From positions 3,100,001 through 3,164,000 of the forward strand of contig NZ_CP037952.1 of NCBI RefSeq assembly GCF_004358345.1: 64,000 nucleotides of DNA, read 5' to 3'. Every line of letters begins with the position of its first letter. Within the stretch, counting starts at the first letter, position 1. Positions 25,880 to 36,200 of the stretch are shown here, in pieces. Below the pieces are notes generated by a model, which did not search any database, had not been told where the DNA came from, and saw nothing but the letters and a program-made list of their open reading frames with translations. A program made the position numbers and the translations under genes. Source of the stretch: Parashewanella spongiae. GTDB taxonomy: Bacteria; Pseudomonadota; Gammaproteobacteria; Enterobacterales; Shewanellaceae.

Positions 25880-27124
25880 TTAATAACCTAACCACTCTGG
25901 ACGACGTTCAAGACTCACTGTGTCCACTTGCTCAATGCTGACATCACCCTTGTTGTAATTACCCTTATAAATATTGACCTCTGCGATGCCACGGTGATCT
26001 TCGTTGGTCCATGTTGCTGGCAAACAAACGCCCTCAAGCCCTACTGGTACCCAATCTTTACGTGCGTACATACCCTTTTTCACATTCGCACCTGTAATCC
26101 CACCGTTATCCTTAGCCCATTCCATAGCTTCTTTCATGTAATAGGTTGAGCAAATACCCCGTATGTAATGATGAGGTCGTAACTTGTCACCATTTGCATC
26201 TGACATTTTTGAAATAGCTTTAACTAATTCCATTCCGGAAGCCTGTGAATCCCAAAAAGGTGTCATTGTCGGAAATATGTAGTTTTTAATTCCTTCACCT
26301 GTTGCTTCAAAAATCATGCGGTCACCACCCCAAATATTCGACATAAACTGAACATCGGTACCTACTGTGTTACAGGATTTAACTAAAGACATCACTGAGC
26401 CGCCTAAGTTGCCTATGTATCCATAGTTGGTGCCAGAGCTTTTTAGGCTTAAACATTGGGCTTTAAAGTCGCCTGGTTTCATAGAAATCACAACTGGAGG
26501 TTGAACGTCAAAACCCAGTTCTTTTGCATATTCGGCACATGCTTTTTTAGGTGCATTTGGGAACGGATGGTTAGCCCCTATATGGGTAAATTTTGGCTGG
26601 CCTTGGCCACCTTTTGTTTTCCAATCTTTCGCAGCCCATTGAGCTAAAGCTCGGCAGGAATCTGAATAAGAAGCACCATAAAAGAAGTTATAAGGCGCTG
26701 GTTTTTTCGTATGAGGATTTTTACCTTGAGGGTCGGTTAAATGCCCTGAATAAGATGCTGAAAAAACAGGGATTTTATCTTTTGAAACAAACGAAATAAG
26801 TGCTTCAGTATCAGCCGTTCCCCATCCCTGCATTGCGACCATTTTTTTACGAGTTTTCCATTTTTTATATGAAGCAATGGCTTGAGGTACTTTATAGGCG
26901 TAGTCTATCGTTTCAAACTCTAAGCCTGTCCCTTTAATGCCGCCGTTTTTATTGATATAGGCGAGTGCATCTCGAATACCATTCGCATATTCCTTACCAA
27001 CAAAGGCTGTTGGTCCCGACATATCCGCAAGATGACCGACGAACACTTTATCTTCCGCTTGTGCTGCGGCCGATAAAGCTCCAATGCTCATGAGTGTAGC
27101 TAGTGTTAGTTTTGATAGTTTCAT
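25880..27124 (-). CDS. Periplasmic substrate-binding protein, Liv type
   Basis: 414 aa from the ATG at 27124 (MKLSKLTLATLMSIGALSAA), which gives a clean Sec signal peptide ending AAAQA. The frame is open further upstream only because a REP-like palindrome is read as HASESWHPVTF; that is not protein. The mature part has the type I periplasmic fold of LivK-like proteins: VFVGHLADMSGPTAFVG, INKNGGIKGTGLEFETIDYA, and MAMQGWGTADTEALISFVSK-type segments. Several Cys may form disulphides. It supplies ligand to the two permeases encoded upstream in the operon. Confidence 0.88.
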   Translation of the reverse strand: MKLSKLTLATLMSIGALSAAAQAEDKVFVGHLADMSGPTAFVGKEYANGIRDALAYINKNGGIKGTGLEFETIDYAYKVPQAIASYKKWKTRKKMVAMQGWGTADTEALISFVSKDKIPVFSASYSGHLTDPQGKNPHTKKPAPYNFFYGASYSDSCRALAQWAAKDWKTKGGQGQPKFTHIGANHPFPNAPKKACAEYAKELGFDVQPPVVISMKPGDFKAQCLSLKSSGTNYGYIGNLGGSVMSLVKSCNTVGTDVQFMSNIWGGDRMIFEATGEGIKNYIFPTMTPFWDSQASGMELVKAISKMSDANGDKLRPHHYIRGICSTYYMKEAMEWAKDNGGITGANVKKGMYARKDWVPVGLEGVCLPATWTNEDHRGIAEVNIYKGNYNKGDVSIEQVDTVSLERRPEWLGY

Positions 27125-27189
27125 GGTTATTTCCCTTAACTTATTTATTTTGAATTTTCCATGTGGCTTTAAAAACTGAACAACAAAAG

Positions 27190-27220
27190 TCACTGGATGC
27201 CAGCTTTCACTGGCATGACG
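27190..27220. repeat. REP-like palindrome between permease and binding-protein genes
   Basis: CACTGGATGCCAGCTTTCAC followed by TGGCATGACG: stem ATGCCAG / CTGGCAT. It lies 3 bp beyond the LivM-like stop in a 98-bp gap. Relatives occur at 37083, 55583-55660 and 56228-56395. Confidence 0.75.
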
Positions 27221-27222
27221 AA

Positions 27223-28296
27223 TTAGTATGTAAATGGATAACACTTCCAATAGTTTTTGATTTGATTCCAACGATGCGCCAATCCTTCTGGCTCAAAAAT
27301 GAGGAATAAGATAATAACTAGGCCAATTGCCATTTCTTTTATGTAAGCCAAGCCGTCCACCAACATCGGGCTGTTACCAATGTCCGTTTCTTTTAGTAAA
27401 CCAACACCACTTTCCATCGCTTCAGGCAGCAACACCATAAAGATAACACCAAGCATAGTGCCTTTAATTGAGCCCAAGCCGCCGATGATAATCATGGCTA
27501 AGAATTGAATAGACATGAAGATTGTGAAGCCTTCTGCAGAGACATAACCTAAGTAATGAGCATAAAGCGCACCACCAATACCCGAATAAAAACTGGAAAT
27601 CCCAAATGAAAGAAGGCGATATTTATTGAGCTTAACGCCCATAATTTCTGCGCTTAAATAGTGATCTCTCACAGCAACAAATGCGCGACCATCTCGACTT
27701 CGCATTAAGTTGCAGCCCCAAATGAACATAAACACCAGCGCAAATAATGCGACGTAGTAAAAGCTTTCATCTGTATCAAATGCGAAACCAAATAAGCTAA
27801 TAGGTTCGGCCAACGACCCTGCACTACCACCAGAAAACCAATCTGCCCGGGCAAAGAAGTCTTCCATAATAAATTGTGCAGCCAGTGTGGCGATTGCCAA
27901 ATACAGCCCTTTAATTCTGGCCGCTGGCATCCCAAACATCATGCCCACCGCCATAGTTAAGAAACCGGCCAATGGGATGCAAAACACAACTGGAATGTTA
28001 AAGCTGGTATTTAACCAAGCAGAAGCAAAGGCACCAAAACCAAAGAACGCACCGTGACCTAATGATATTTGACCTGTGAAGCCCACCAGTATATTTAAGC
28101 CTAACGCGGCGATGCCTAGATATGACACTTGAATAAATAGCGTCAAATAATAAGCATCAAAAACAAGTGGTGCAAAGCAGGCCGCTGCTATTGCCAAAAT
28201 AGTAAACCAGCGGATGGTTTGTGTTTCAAAAATGGTGTTGTCCTGTCGGTATGAGGTTCTAAAATCACCGCAAGGACGCATAGCTAAACTTGACAT
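27223..28296 (-). CDS. Liv-type ABC permease (LivM-like)
   Basis: 357 aa, about nine membrane segments. Characteristic LivM blocks: LGIAALGLNILVGFTGQISLGHGAFFGFGAF, ARIKGLYLAIATLAAQF, SRDGRAFVAVRDHYLSAEIMGV-type EAA-like loop and FGISSFYSGIGGALYAHYLGYVS. An N-terminal cytoplasmic leader of about 30 residues (CGDFRTSYRQDNTIFETQ) precedes the first helix, a feature of carboxylate/amide-type members. It starts 20 bp after the LivH-like gene. Confidence 0.9.
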   Translation of the reverse strand: MSSLAMRPCGDFRTSYRQDNTIFETQTIRWFTILAIAAACFAPLVFDAYYLTLFIQVSYLGIAALGLNILVGFTGQISLGHGAFFGFGAFASAWLNTSFNIPVVFCIPLAGFLTMAVGMMFGMPAARIKGLYLAIATLAAQFIMEDFFARADWFSGGSAGSLAEPISLFGFAFDTDESFYYVALFALVFMFIWGCNLMRSRDGRAFVAVRDHYLSAEIMGVKLNKYRLLSFGISSFYSGIGGALYAHYLGYVSAEGFTIFMSIQFLAMIIIGGLGSIKGTMLGVIFMVLLPEAMESGVGLLKETDIGNSPMLVDGLAYIKEMAIGLVIILFLIFEPEGLAHRWNQIKNYWKCYPFTY

Positions 28297-28316
28297 AATA
28301 ATTCTCCTACATGCTC

Positions 28317-29210
28317 TTAAATGCGTTCGATGTCTTTAGTTCCAAACAAACCATAAGGCTTGAACCAAAGAATGATCAGAAGTACATAAAAAGGGGCAAT
28401 GTCATACATGTTACCGATGTGGAAGTACTGGCTGTCGAAAAATTCAGCTAAGTTTTCAAGCACACCAATGGTTAAGCCACCTACAATGGCACCCACAATG
28501 GAATCAAGCCCGCCGAGAATGACCGCAGGGAATACTTTAATTCCCAGAACGGATAATGAATCAGATACGCCATTTACCATTCCCATCACAACACCAGCAG
28601 TTGCGGATACAGTTGCGGCGATGCCCCAACTCATGGCAAATACTTGCTTAACCGAAATGCCCAAGCTTTGTGCGGCTTGTTGATCAAAGGCTGTAGCACG
28701 CATCGCTAAACCATGTTTTGAGTGTTTAAAAAAGAAGTAAAACCCAATCATGATCATCAACGCGATAACCGTACTCATTAAATAAGCTGGTTCGATACTC
28801 AAACCAAAGACATCGACTGAATTGGCTTCGAATACTTTAGGATAACTTTGCGGCGCAACACCAAATATCCATTTTGTCAGAGCTTGAAAGAAGATAGATA
28901 ACCCGATTGTCACCATAATGACTGAAATAATCGGCTCACCAATCATGGGCCTTAGCACTATCATTTGCAGTAATACGCCAAATAACGCCATAAATAGCAT
29001 GGTGAAAATGAAGCCTAAAAAGAATGGTATTTGCATATAAACTAAAAATGCCCAGCAAACCCAAGCGCCTAGCAATAGAAACTCACCTTGAGCGAAGTTT
29101 ACGATTTGCGTTGACTTATAAACCAACACAAAGCACATCCCAACCACACCATAAAGCAGCCCTACAATTAATCCATTAATGATCAGCTGTAATAATAAAT
29201 CCGTATTCAT
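28317..29210 (-). CDS. Liv-type ABC permease (LivH-like)
   Basis: 297 aa, around eight membrane segments. Typical LivH start (LLLQLIINGLIVGLLYGVVG) with VYKSTQIVNFAQGEFLLLGA. The coupling loop is MRATAFDQQAAQSLGISVKQ. The C-terminal FKPYGLFGTKDIERI is usual for the family. Its start overlaps the acyl-CoA synthetase stop by 4 bases, so translation is coupled. Confidence 0.9.
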   Translation of the reverse strand: MNTDLLLQLIINGLIVGLLYGVVGMCFVLVYKSTQIVNFAQGEFLLLGAWVCWAFLVYMQIPFFLGFIFTMLFMALFGVLLQMIVLRPMIGEPIISVIMVTIGLSIFFQALTKWIFGVAPQSYPKVFEANSVDVFGLSIEPAYLMSTVIALMIMIGFYFFFKHSKHGLAMRATAFDQQAAQSLGISVKQVFAMSWGIAATVSATAGVVMGMVNGVSDSLSVLGIKVFPAVILGGLDSIVGAIVGGLTIGVLENLAEFFDSQYFHIGNMYDIAPFYVLLIILWFKPYGLFGTKDIERI

Positions 29211-31174
29211 GATGCAATCCTCGTATCTTCGTTTGTGATAACCTCAGGTTCATCAACGGGTAGCACATTGGCGACAGTTAACTGAGTTTGAATTCGAGAT
29301 GTGCTGCCATCTTGGAAGGTAATCATAGTATCAACATCAACGTGATCATCACCGCTGTAAATTGAATTAATAATGTCACCATACTTTTCTGCAATCACAC
29401 CACGCCGTACCTTACGAGTACGAGTTAGCTCTCCATCATCGGCATCTAACTCTTTGTAAAGCAGTATAAATTTACGAATTTTCTGTGGTTCAGGTAGCGT
29501 TTCATTCACTTTTTTAACTTCACTCATTAGCTTTTCATACACTTCTGGTAAGGTTGATAAATTGGTGTAGTTAGTAAATGCGTAACCTGCTTGTTCGGCC
29601 CATTTAGCGACAATACTGTAACGAATACAAAGAATAGCTGAGAGGTAAGGCCTAGCTTTACCTAAGATCACCGTTTCACCAATATAGGAAGAAAACTTCA
29701 ACTTGTTTTCAATATATTGAGGTGAAAACTGTATACCATGACTGGTTTTTGCTAGGTCTTTTATTCGATCAATCACCACAAGGTGACCGTTTTCCTTGAA
29801 ATAACCCGCGTCACCTGTGTGCATCCAACCATCAATTACGTCTTCGTTGTAAGATTCTTCATTGTTTAAATAACCAATAAACATTCCAGTTGTCTTAGAA
29901 ATTACCTCTCCAAGTCCCTGTTCATCGGCATTGATCACTTTGAGGTTAGCGGTATCAAACGCGACACCCACAGAGTCGTAATCCACATCGTCTGCTTTAT
30001 GAATGGTATAAGCACCTGCCATTTCTGTTTGTCCATAAAGCTGACGTAATGGCACTCCAATACTTTGGAAAAAACGAAAAGTATCAGGCCCCATCGCAGC
30101 TCCACCTGTTGCTGCAGATGTCAAAAACGAAAAGCCAAGACGATCTTTCAGTGCTTTGTTTAACAACACTTCAGCCAAAAACGATTTTTTGCCTTTATCT
30201 AATGCATTACCAGCTCGCTTTAATGCAAAATCAAATAACCAACGCTTTAGCGGTGTTGAATCCATCATACGAGCTTGAACATCCGCAAGGATCCCCTCCC
30301 ACACACGAGGTGCAAGCAACACAAAGTTAGGACCTATTTCACGTAAGTCCGCCATCATGGTTTCTTGTTCTTCAACAAAATTTACAATTTGACGACTAAT
30401 TAATGACTGTCCAACAACGTAAACCTGTTCCATAATCCAAGGTAATGGCAGTACAGATACATAGTTATCACCAGCTTGACGAGGATCTGCCCTAAGATAT
30501 GAGCAGCAATGTTCAATAAAGCGCCCACTGTTTAGGAGTACAATTTTAGGTCGTGAGGTAGTACCAGATGTTGTGCAGTAAATGGAAACATCTTCTGGAT
30601 TAGTTTCATCTACCATTTTATCGTATAGCTCACGATGCAAAGAGCCAAAGTCACGTCCCATACGATATAAATCTTCGACATCGATAAGCTGCTTATTATC
30701 GTATTTACGCATCCCTTTGGGATCACAGTAAATAATGTATTTTAATGAAGGTACGTCATCACCGAGTTCGAGCAACTTGTCACATTGCTCTTCATCTTCA
30801 GCGATTACGACCGAAGCTTTGCTGTGATTAAGTAGATAAGCAACTTCTTCGTGCATCGAATCTTGGTATATTCCTAATGAAAAACACCCCATGGCATGAG
30901 CAGCAATTTCTCCCCACACCCACTCAGGTCGATTATCACCAAGCAAAGCAATTGTTTCGCCTTTTTTAATGCCGAGATGTGCTAAACCTAGCGCCATCCA
31001 CTCAACGCGTTGGTGGTAACCTTTCCAAGTAAACTCATTCCAAATACCAAATTCTTTTTCGCGCATAGCGACATCATTTGGCCAATGTGCGGCGTTATAA
31101 CGCAAAATTTTCGGGAATGTATTTAAGCTTTTAATGTATCTACTGTGCTCTTTGAGCATGTCTTTATGTTTCAT
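29207..31174 (-). CDS. Long-chain-type acyl-CoA synthetase (AMP-binding)
   Basis: About 655 aa from the ATG at 31174; GGAGG seven bases upstream favours this over the ATG at 31180. The AMP-binding P-loop is YCTTSGTTSRPK. Other core motifs are QLYGQTEMAGAYT, DGWMHTGDAGYF and IDRIKDLAKTSHGIQFSPQYIENKLK. It has the size and C-terminus of FadD15/ACSL-like enzymes that adenylate fatty or other hydrophobic acids. It lies between the LivG-like and LivH-like genes with overlaps on both sides. An acyl-CoA synthetase inside a Liv operon suggests uptake coupled to thioesterification. Confidence 0.88.
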   Translation of the reverse strand: MKHKDMLKEHSRYIKSLNTFPKILRYNAAHWPNDVAMREKEFGIWNEFTWKGYHQRVEWMALGLAHLGIKKGETIALLGDNRPEWVWGEIAAHAMGCFSLGIYQDSMHEEVAYLLNHSKASVVIAEDEEQCDKLLELGDDVPSLKYIIYCDPKGMRKYDNKQLIDVEDLYRMGRDFGSLHRELYDKMVDETNPEDVSIYCTTSGTTSRPKIVLLNSGRFIEHCCSYLRADPRQAGDNYVSVLPLPWIMEQVYVVGQSLISRQIVNFVEEQETMMADLREIGPNFVLLAPRVWEGILADVQARMMDSTPLKRWLFDFALKRAGNALDKGKKSFLAEVLLNKALKDRLGFSFLTSAATGGAAMGPDTFRFFQSIGVPLRQLYGQTEMAGAYTIHKADDVDYDSVGVAFDTANLKVINADEQGLGEVISKTTGMFIGYLNNEESYNEDVIDGWMHTGDAGYFKENGHLVVIDRIKDLAKTSHGIQFSPQYIENKLKFSSYIGETVILGKARPYLSAILCIRYSIVAKWAEQAGYAFTNYTNLSTLPEVYEKLMSEVKKVNETLPEPQKIRKFILLYKELDADDGELTRTRKVRRGVIAEKYGDIINSIYSGDDHVDVDTMITFQDGSTSRIQTQLTVANVLPVDEPEVITNEDTRIAS

Positions 31175-31965
31175 TAACATGCCTCCTCTAATTCATCCTC
31201 AAGACCAAGGTAAGCTTGCTTAACATGTGGATCATCCATGACTTTATCGGGTGAATCACAAATCAACTTTTTGCCAAAATCCAGTACCATGATTTGGTGA
31301 GAAATATCCATGACTACACCCATGTCATGCTCAATCATCACGATAGTGACGCCGAACTCTTCATTAAGATCTAGGATGTATCTGGCCATGTCTTCTTTTT
31401 CTTCTAAGTTCATTCCGGCCATAGGTTCATCAAGCAAAATGAGTTTCGGGTTTAATGCCATAGCACGAGCCAGCTCTACTCGCTTACGTAAGCCATAGGA
31501 CAAATTGCCGGCGATAGATTTACGAACATGAGAGATTTCAAGAAAGTCGATGATTTTTTCTACTTCGCTACGGTGTGCTAGTTCTTCTTTTTGAGCCTTT
31601 GAAAACCAATAAAGCGGCCCTGTGAACCAGTTATTGTTCATCAAATGATGGCGGCCAACCATGATGTTATCGAGTACAGTCATATGGCCAAATAAGGCTA
31701 AATTTTGAAAGGTACGGCCGATACCTAAGTCTGCTCTGTCATTCGGTTTGAGATAAGTGACATTAATGCCATTAAAACGGATACTGCCACTGTTGGGCTG
31801 GTAACGCCCAGAAATACAATTGAGCATTGAAGTTTTACCAGCTCCGTTCGGGCCAATAATTGAAAATACGGAACCTTTTGGTACATCAAAACTCACGTCA
31901 GTTAATGCTTTGACACCGCCAAAAGCGAGGGAAATGTTTTCTACTTGAAGAATGGTCTCTGACAT
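31174..31965 (-). CDS. Liv-type ABC transporter ATPase (LivG-like)
   Basis: 263 aa from the ATG at 31965 (MSETILQVENISLAFGGVKA); an open frame upstream lacks homology. Walker A GPNGAGKTS, LivG-type TYLKPNDRADLGIGRTFQNLALF, signature variant LSYGLRKRVELARAMAL, Walker B LILLDEPMAGMN and switch His in VMIEHDMGVVM. It partners the LivF-like ATPase at the far end of the operon. The stop overlaps the synthetase start by one base. Confidence 0.9.
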   Translation of the reverse strand: MSETILQVENISLAFGGVKALTDVSFDVPKGSVFSIIGPNGAGKTSMLNCISGRYQPNSGSIRFNGINVTYLKPNDRADLGIGRTFQNLALFGHMTVLDNIMVGRHHLMNNNWFTGPLYWFSKAQKEELAHRSEVEKIIDFLEISHVRKSIAGNLSYGLRKRVELARAMALNPKLILLDEPMAGMNLEEKEDMARYILDLNEEFGVTIVMIEHDMGVVMDISHQIMVLDFGKKLICDSPDKVMDDPHVKQAYLGLEDELEEAC

Positions 31966-31996
31966 TTGATTTATTCCTATCGATACAAAAGAAACA

Positions 31997-32023
31997 CCTG
32001 AGACCAGAATTTTAAGTCTCAGG
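31997..32023 (-). terminator. Hairpin between porin and transporter genes
   Basis: Stem CCTGAGAC / GTCTCAGG with a 11-base loop in the 70-bp gap after the porin stop, followed (leftward) by T-rich sequence TTTCTTTTGT. Probably a leaky terminator letting porin mRNA exceed downstream mRNA. Confidence 0.65.
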
Positions 32024-32035
32024 TTTATCTTGCAT

Positions 32036-33067
32036 TTACAACATGTAACGAAGGGAAAGCTGCCCGTAAAATGAATCGGCATCAGGGCCTTTCATTGTAA
32101 ACTGCCCAACTTCGAAGCCAAGGGTTAATTGTTTAGTAATATCTTCGAAAACATTGACCCCCCATTGGTTGCGGTCAATATCTGCAACGTCTGAGGTGAT
32201 ATTTCCGAAGAACACATTTGAGCGCATCGTATCTGTCCAAAAATGGCGATAAGCACCTAAATAAGAAGTCACCTTCTCAACCTCTTCACCAATCACATCA
32301 GGTGATGCCCCCACCCCAATATAACGACCAACTTCACCAAAATGAGCTTGGAATTTGAAGTCGTCTTTATCACCCACTTTTAATTTACCTGCGATTGAGC
32401 CGCCAAATGCCATTTCTTTTTTGCCTAATTGGGTCACAAGTTCACGTCCTAACCCTGAAACCGAAATCGTTCCCCAGTCGCCTTTAAAGTCATAACGAGC
32501 AATAACATCTGGCATCGAGTCTTTTGAAGAGTCGCCACCCCAGCTTTCAGGGTTTTCTAGTGCAATTTGAAATCCATTTTTACTGTAGCGTAATAAGCCT
32601 TGACGGATAAACGCCAAACCGACCGTAGCTCCAGCAAAGTCTGCAGTTTCAGGGATTGCAGCTGTATTCATGAAGGTTGTCCACGTTTGTCCCGCTGTAA
32701 AATCTTTATATTTAATGAATGCATGGCGAATTCGAGGCTTTGAAGAGTTAGAAACAATTTGATTCCCCCCTCCACCCAAGAAATCCATCTCAATGAAACC
32801 CATCAAATCGCCATTAACATATTTTGTATTGAAGCGTGTTTCGTCGGCAAAAATTCGAAATTGACTTTGATCTTCAGGCAAAACGGCACCGTTACCAATC
32901 CAGAAGTCACGATAGGCAATATCACCAGATACAAAGCGCGTATCTACTTTGATATAACCACCAAAAGTAATATTACTTTTATCATCAATATCAATCTTAT
33001 AGCCTGCATTTGCGCTTCCTGCTGCAAGAATTGAAGCGGCTAATAACGTTTTTGTTAGAGTTTTCAT
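32036..33067 (-). CDS. DcaP-like outer-membrane porin
   Basis: 343 aa from the ATG at 33067 (MKTLTKTLLAASILAAGSAN), which gives a Sec signal peptide cleaved near ANA|GYKID. Alternating beta-strand patterns follow throughout, and it ends in an aromatic-containing strand (FYGQLSLRYML). The block TAGQTWTTFMNTAAIPETAD with the following GLAFIRQGLLRYSKNGFQ and ALENPES matches DcaP-family trimeric porins, which admit small organic acids. It is the first gene of the operon, so it would be the outer-membrane entry for the same substrate. Confidence 0.82.
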   Translation of the reverse strand: MKTLTKTLLAASILAAGSANAGYKIDIDDKSNITFGGYIKVDTRFVSGDIAYRDFWIGNGAVLPEDQSQFRIFADETRFNTKYVNGDLMGFIEMDFLGGGGNQIVSNSSKPRIRHAFIKYKDFTAGQTWTTFMNTAAIPETADFAGATVGLAFIRQGLLRYSKNGFQIALENPESWGGDSSKDSMPDVIARYDFKGDWGTISVSGLGRELVTQLGKKEMAFGGSIAGKLKVGDKDDFKFQAHFGEVGRYIGVGASPDVIGEEVEKVTSYLGAYRHFWTDTMRSNVFFGNITSDVADIDRNQWGVNVFEDITKQLTLGFEVGQFTMKGPDADSFYGQLSLRYML

Positions 33068-33151
33068 TTCAAGGTATTCCCTTTTGTTGAGATCTTGCAT
33101 TAGTCACGGATATACATTGAAGAAAAAACCAGCAGCCAACAATTGACAATC

Positions 33152-33186
33152 AGTCGTACAACTCAGGTCGTACGACTTTGGTCTAA
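33152..33186. promoter_or_regulatory. Candidate operator between porin operon and CrbS-like gene
   Basis: Contains an 8-bp inverted repeat AGTCGTAC-N10-GTACGACT (33152-33177), overlapping a CGACTTTGGTCTAA box (33173-33186, complement TTAGACCAAAGTCG). A close version, TTAGACTAAAGTTG, lies upstream of the symporter genes at 53366-53379. The position between divergent genes fits a shared regulator such as the LuxR-type CrbR. Confidence 0.55.
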
Positions 33187-33285
33187 ACACTTATTCCAGC
33201 ACCGCCTTAGATATAGGGTGTAAGCCATATTTGTTTTCTGTTATGGTGATGAAAAACAATAACAATAGTGCAAAAAGGAATTGCT

Positions 33286-36200
33286 ATGTTTGCTAATTGG
33301 CAGCTGATCATGGTCAGTGTGATTTACGCCATTTTGTTGAGTGGTCTAGCGATCTGGGGAAACAAACATCGCCACAAAATTACCCATAACCAACAAAAAC
33401 TTATTTATGCTTTCTCTCTCGGTGTATATTGCACTTCTTGGAGTTTTCTGGGTATTTCTGGGCAGGCCGCCCATAATGCGTATTCTTTTTTACCTGTCTA
33501 TATCATTCCGGCACTGTTTTTTATATTTGGATGGGGATTCATCCAACGTGTCATTCGAGTCAGTCTAACGTTAAATTCCACTTCAGTTGCTGACTTACTT
33601 GCCAATCGATTCGGAAAATCACAAAAACTTGCGGTATTAATTTCTTTTTCAATTCTTATTGGTACTTTGCCCTACCTTGCTTTACAAATTAAAGCCATTG
33701 TCAGTTCATACGAATTATTAAGGCAAGACAATGTATTGCCTGATGTCCTACTAGGACTTGTTGTTACCGCTATTCTGGCTAGCTTCACCATATTATTTGG
33801 GGTGAGGAATATTGATGTAACAGAAAGGCATCTAGGGATCATGATTGCCATCGCTTTTGAGTCGATTCTAAAACTATTGACATTCTTAACGATTGGCTTA
33901 TTCGTCAGTTTTTATCTGTTCGATTCTCCGTTAGAGATTTGGCGACAGGCAACCGAAAACCAACCTCAAAGTACCAAAATGTCCGGTCATCAGTGGTTTT
34001 CTTGGATTGGTTTGTCAATCATCGTTTTTTCGGCATTTTTATGCCTGCCACGACAATTTCAAACCATGATTGTTGAAGCTAAAGATGCCAATGTCACGGC
34101 AACATCTCGCTGGTTGTTTCCTATCTATATTCTTTTATTTGCATTATTTGCGATCCCCCTAGGACAAGCAGGAAAATTACTTTATGCCGAATCCTTAAAC
34201 CCTGACGCTTACGTGTTATTTTTACCCGCTTTCAACGGCCATTCGTTGATGAGCTTAGTCGGATTCATAGGCACTATTTCGGCAGCGAGTGCCATGGTTG
34301 TTGTTTCTACGATTGCAATCAGTACCATGCTCAGCAATGAGGTTGTTTTTCCTACCATTCTTAAAAGAAAACAATTTAAGAACAGCAAGTTCGAAGACTT
34401 TAAAACTAACTTTCTAGTGGTTAGAAAAGTTCTTGTTTTATTGATATTAGCACTCAGCTTTTTAATGTATTCCGTTGCTCCACCAGAAAAGCTTGCCACG
34501 TTAGGCGAGATTGCTTTTGGTGCTATAGCCCAAATAGGCCCTGCATTCTTCGCCGCTTTTTTATGGCGTAAAGCTAATTTTGTTGCCGTATTTTCGGGAA
34601 TGTTTATCGGCATTGGGCTTTGGTTAGTGCTGAACTTATTGCCAATATTTGGTTTTTATAGTCATCCATTTATCGGTTTTTCTGTCAGTCATACAACCTT
34701 AGCCACACTTATTTCTTTGCTGACAAATGTGCTATTTGTTATTGCACTTTCGTACCTCAGTAGGCAAAGCATTCAAGAGCAAGTTCAACTAGAGCATTTT
34801 TTCGAAAAACGTGGCTTTGGGCCATTAAAAAGCACAGGTTTTTCTAAAGTATCTATTGATGATTTATTGCTCATTATTTCTAAATTTGTAGGTGAAGAAA
34901 AATCAAAACAAGCCAACATTGACTTTAAAATTATTACCAATGAGATTGAAAATAAAGCAGAGCTTTACCATAAACTTATCAATCACACCGAAATGATATT
35001 GGCAAGTGTGATGGGTTCTACTTCGGCACGATTAGTCTTGGCCTCAGTGTTTGAGGGCAGACAAATTGATTTAGCTGAAATGGCCTACTTCATTCAACAT
35101 GCCGAAAACAGACAACAAAAATTCAGCCAATACATACTGCAAAGTGCAATTGAGAATGCAAACGACGGAATTTCTGTAATTGATAAAGATCTAAAAATTG
35201 TGGCTTGGAATAAAGCTTATTTGGATTTATTTAACTACCCAGACGATCTTGTTTATATTGGCTGCCCCGTCGCTGAGCTAATTAAGCATAACCTTATTTA
35301 TCAAGGAAAAGTGCCACTATCTGAAGTTGAGGAACAAGTTGAAAAACGGATTGGGTATATATTACAAGGTTCTGTTCATAACACTGAACGATCACTGGCA
35401 AATGGGAGCACCATTCGAATAAAAGGAAATTCGATACCTGGTGGCGGTTTTGTCATGTCATTTACTGATGTAACCCTATATCGTAAAGCTGAGCAAGTAC
35501 TACAAGAGAAAAACTTAGATCTTGAATCGCTTGTTTCGGAGCGAACAGAAGCCCTTGAGCAGGCCAATGTGGCGTTATCAAAATCCAATCAAGACTTAGG
35601 AATGGCGAACCAAAAAATTCACATTGCCCACAAACAAAAAACAAATTACTTAAAAGCTTGCAGCCACGACCTTATGCAACCTGTTTCCGCCGCACGTTTG
35701 TTTATCTCTGCGTTAATGCAAGATAAGTCATTGAACAAAAATCAATTAGAAACAGTTAAGCACATCGAGTCATCGATCAATAATGCCAACGATTTAATTA
35801 AAGATCTCAATGAAATATCACAAATCGAGTCAGGTACCATTACACCACAGATTGAAGAAATTAATGTCGACCAATTATTTTTAGAACTGTTCAACGAGTT
35901 TGAGCTGTCGTGTTTACAGCAAAATATATTCTTCAAATTTATACCAACAAAATTACATATCGAGTCTGATAAAAAACTGCTTAAACGGATACTTCAGAAC
36001 TTATTAAGTAATGCTTGCCGTTACGCACCAAACTCAAGACTCTTGCTTGGCTGCAGGCGCAAAGGCGACTTTATTGAAATAAATGTCATTGATACAGGGC
36101 CTGGTATTCCGCTAGAAAAACACGATCTCGTTTTTGAACAATTTGTCCAACTAGAAAATCGAAGCGCTACTGGCCTTGGTCTTGGTCTCAATATTTCGAA

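Noticed and set aside
25880-27271. 463-aa binding protein starting at 27271
   Set aside because: The extra N-terminus is a translated REP palindrome; a signal peptide begins at 27124.
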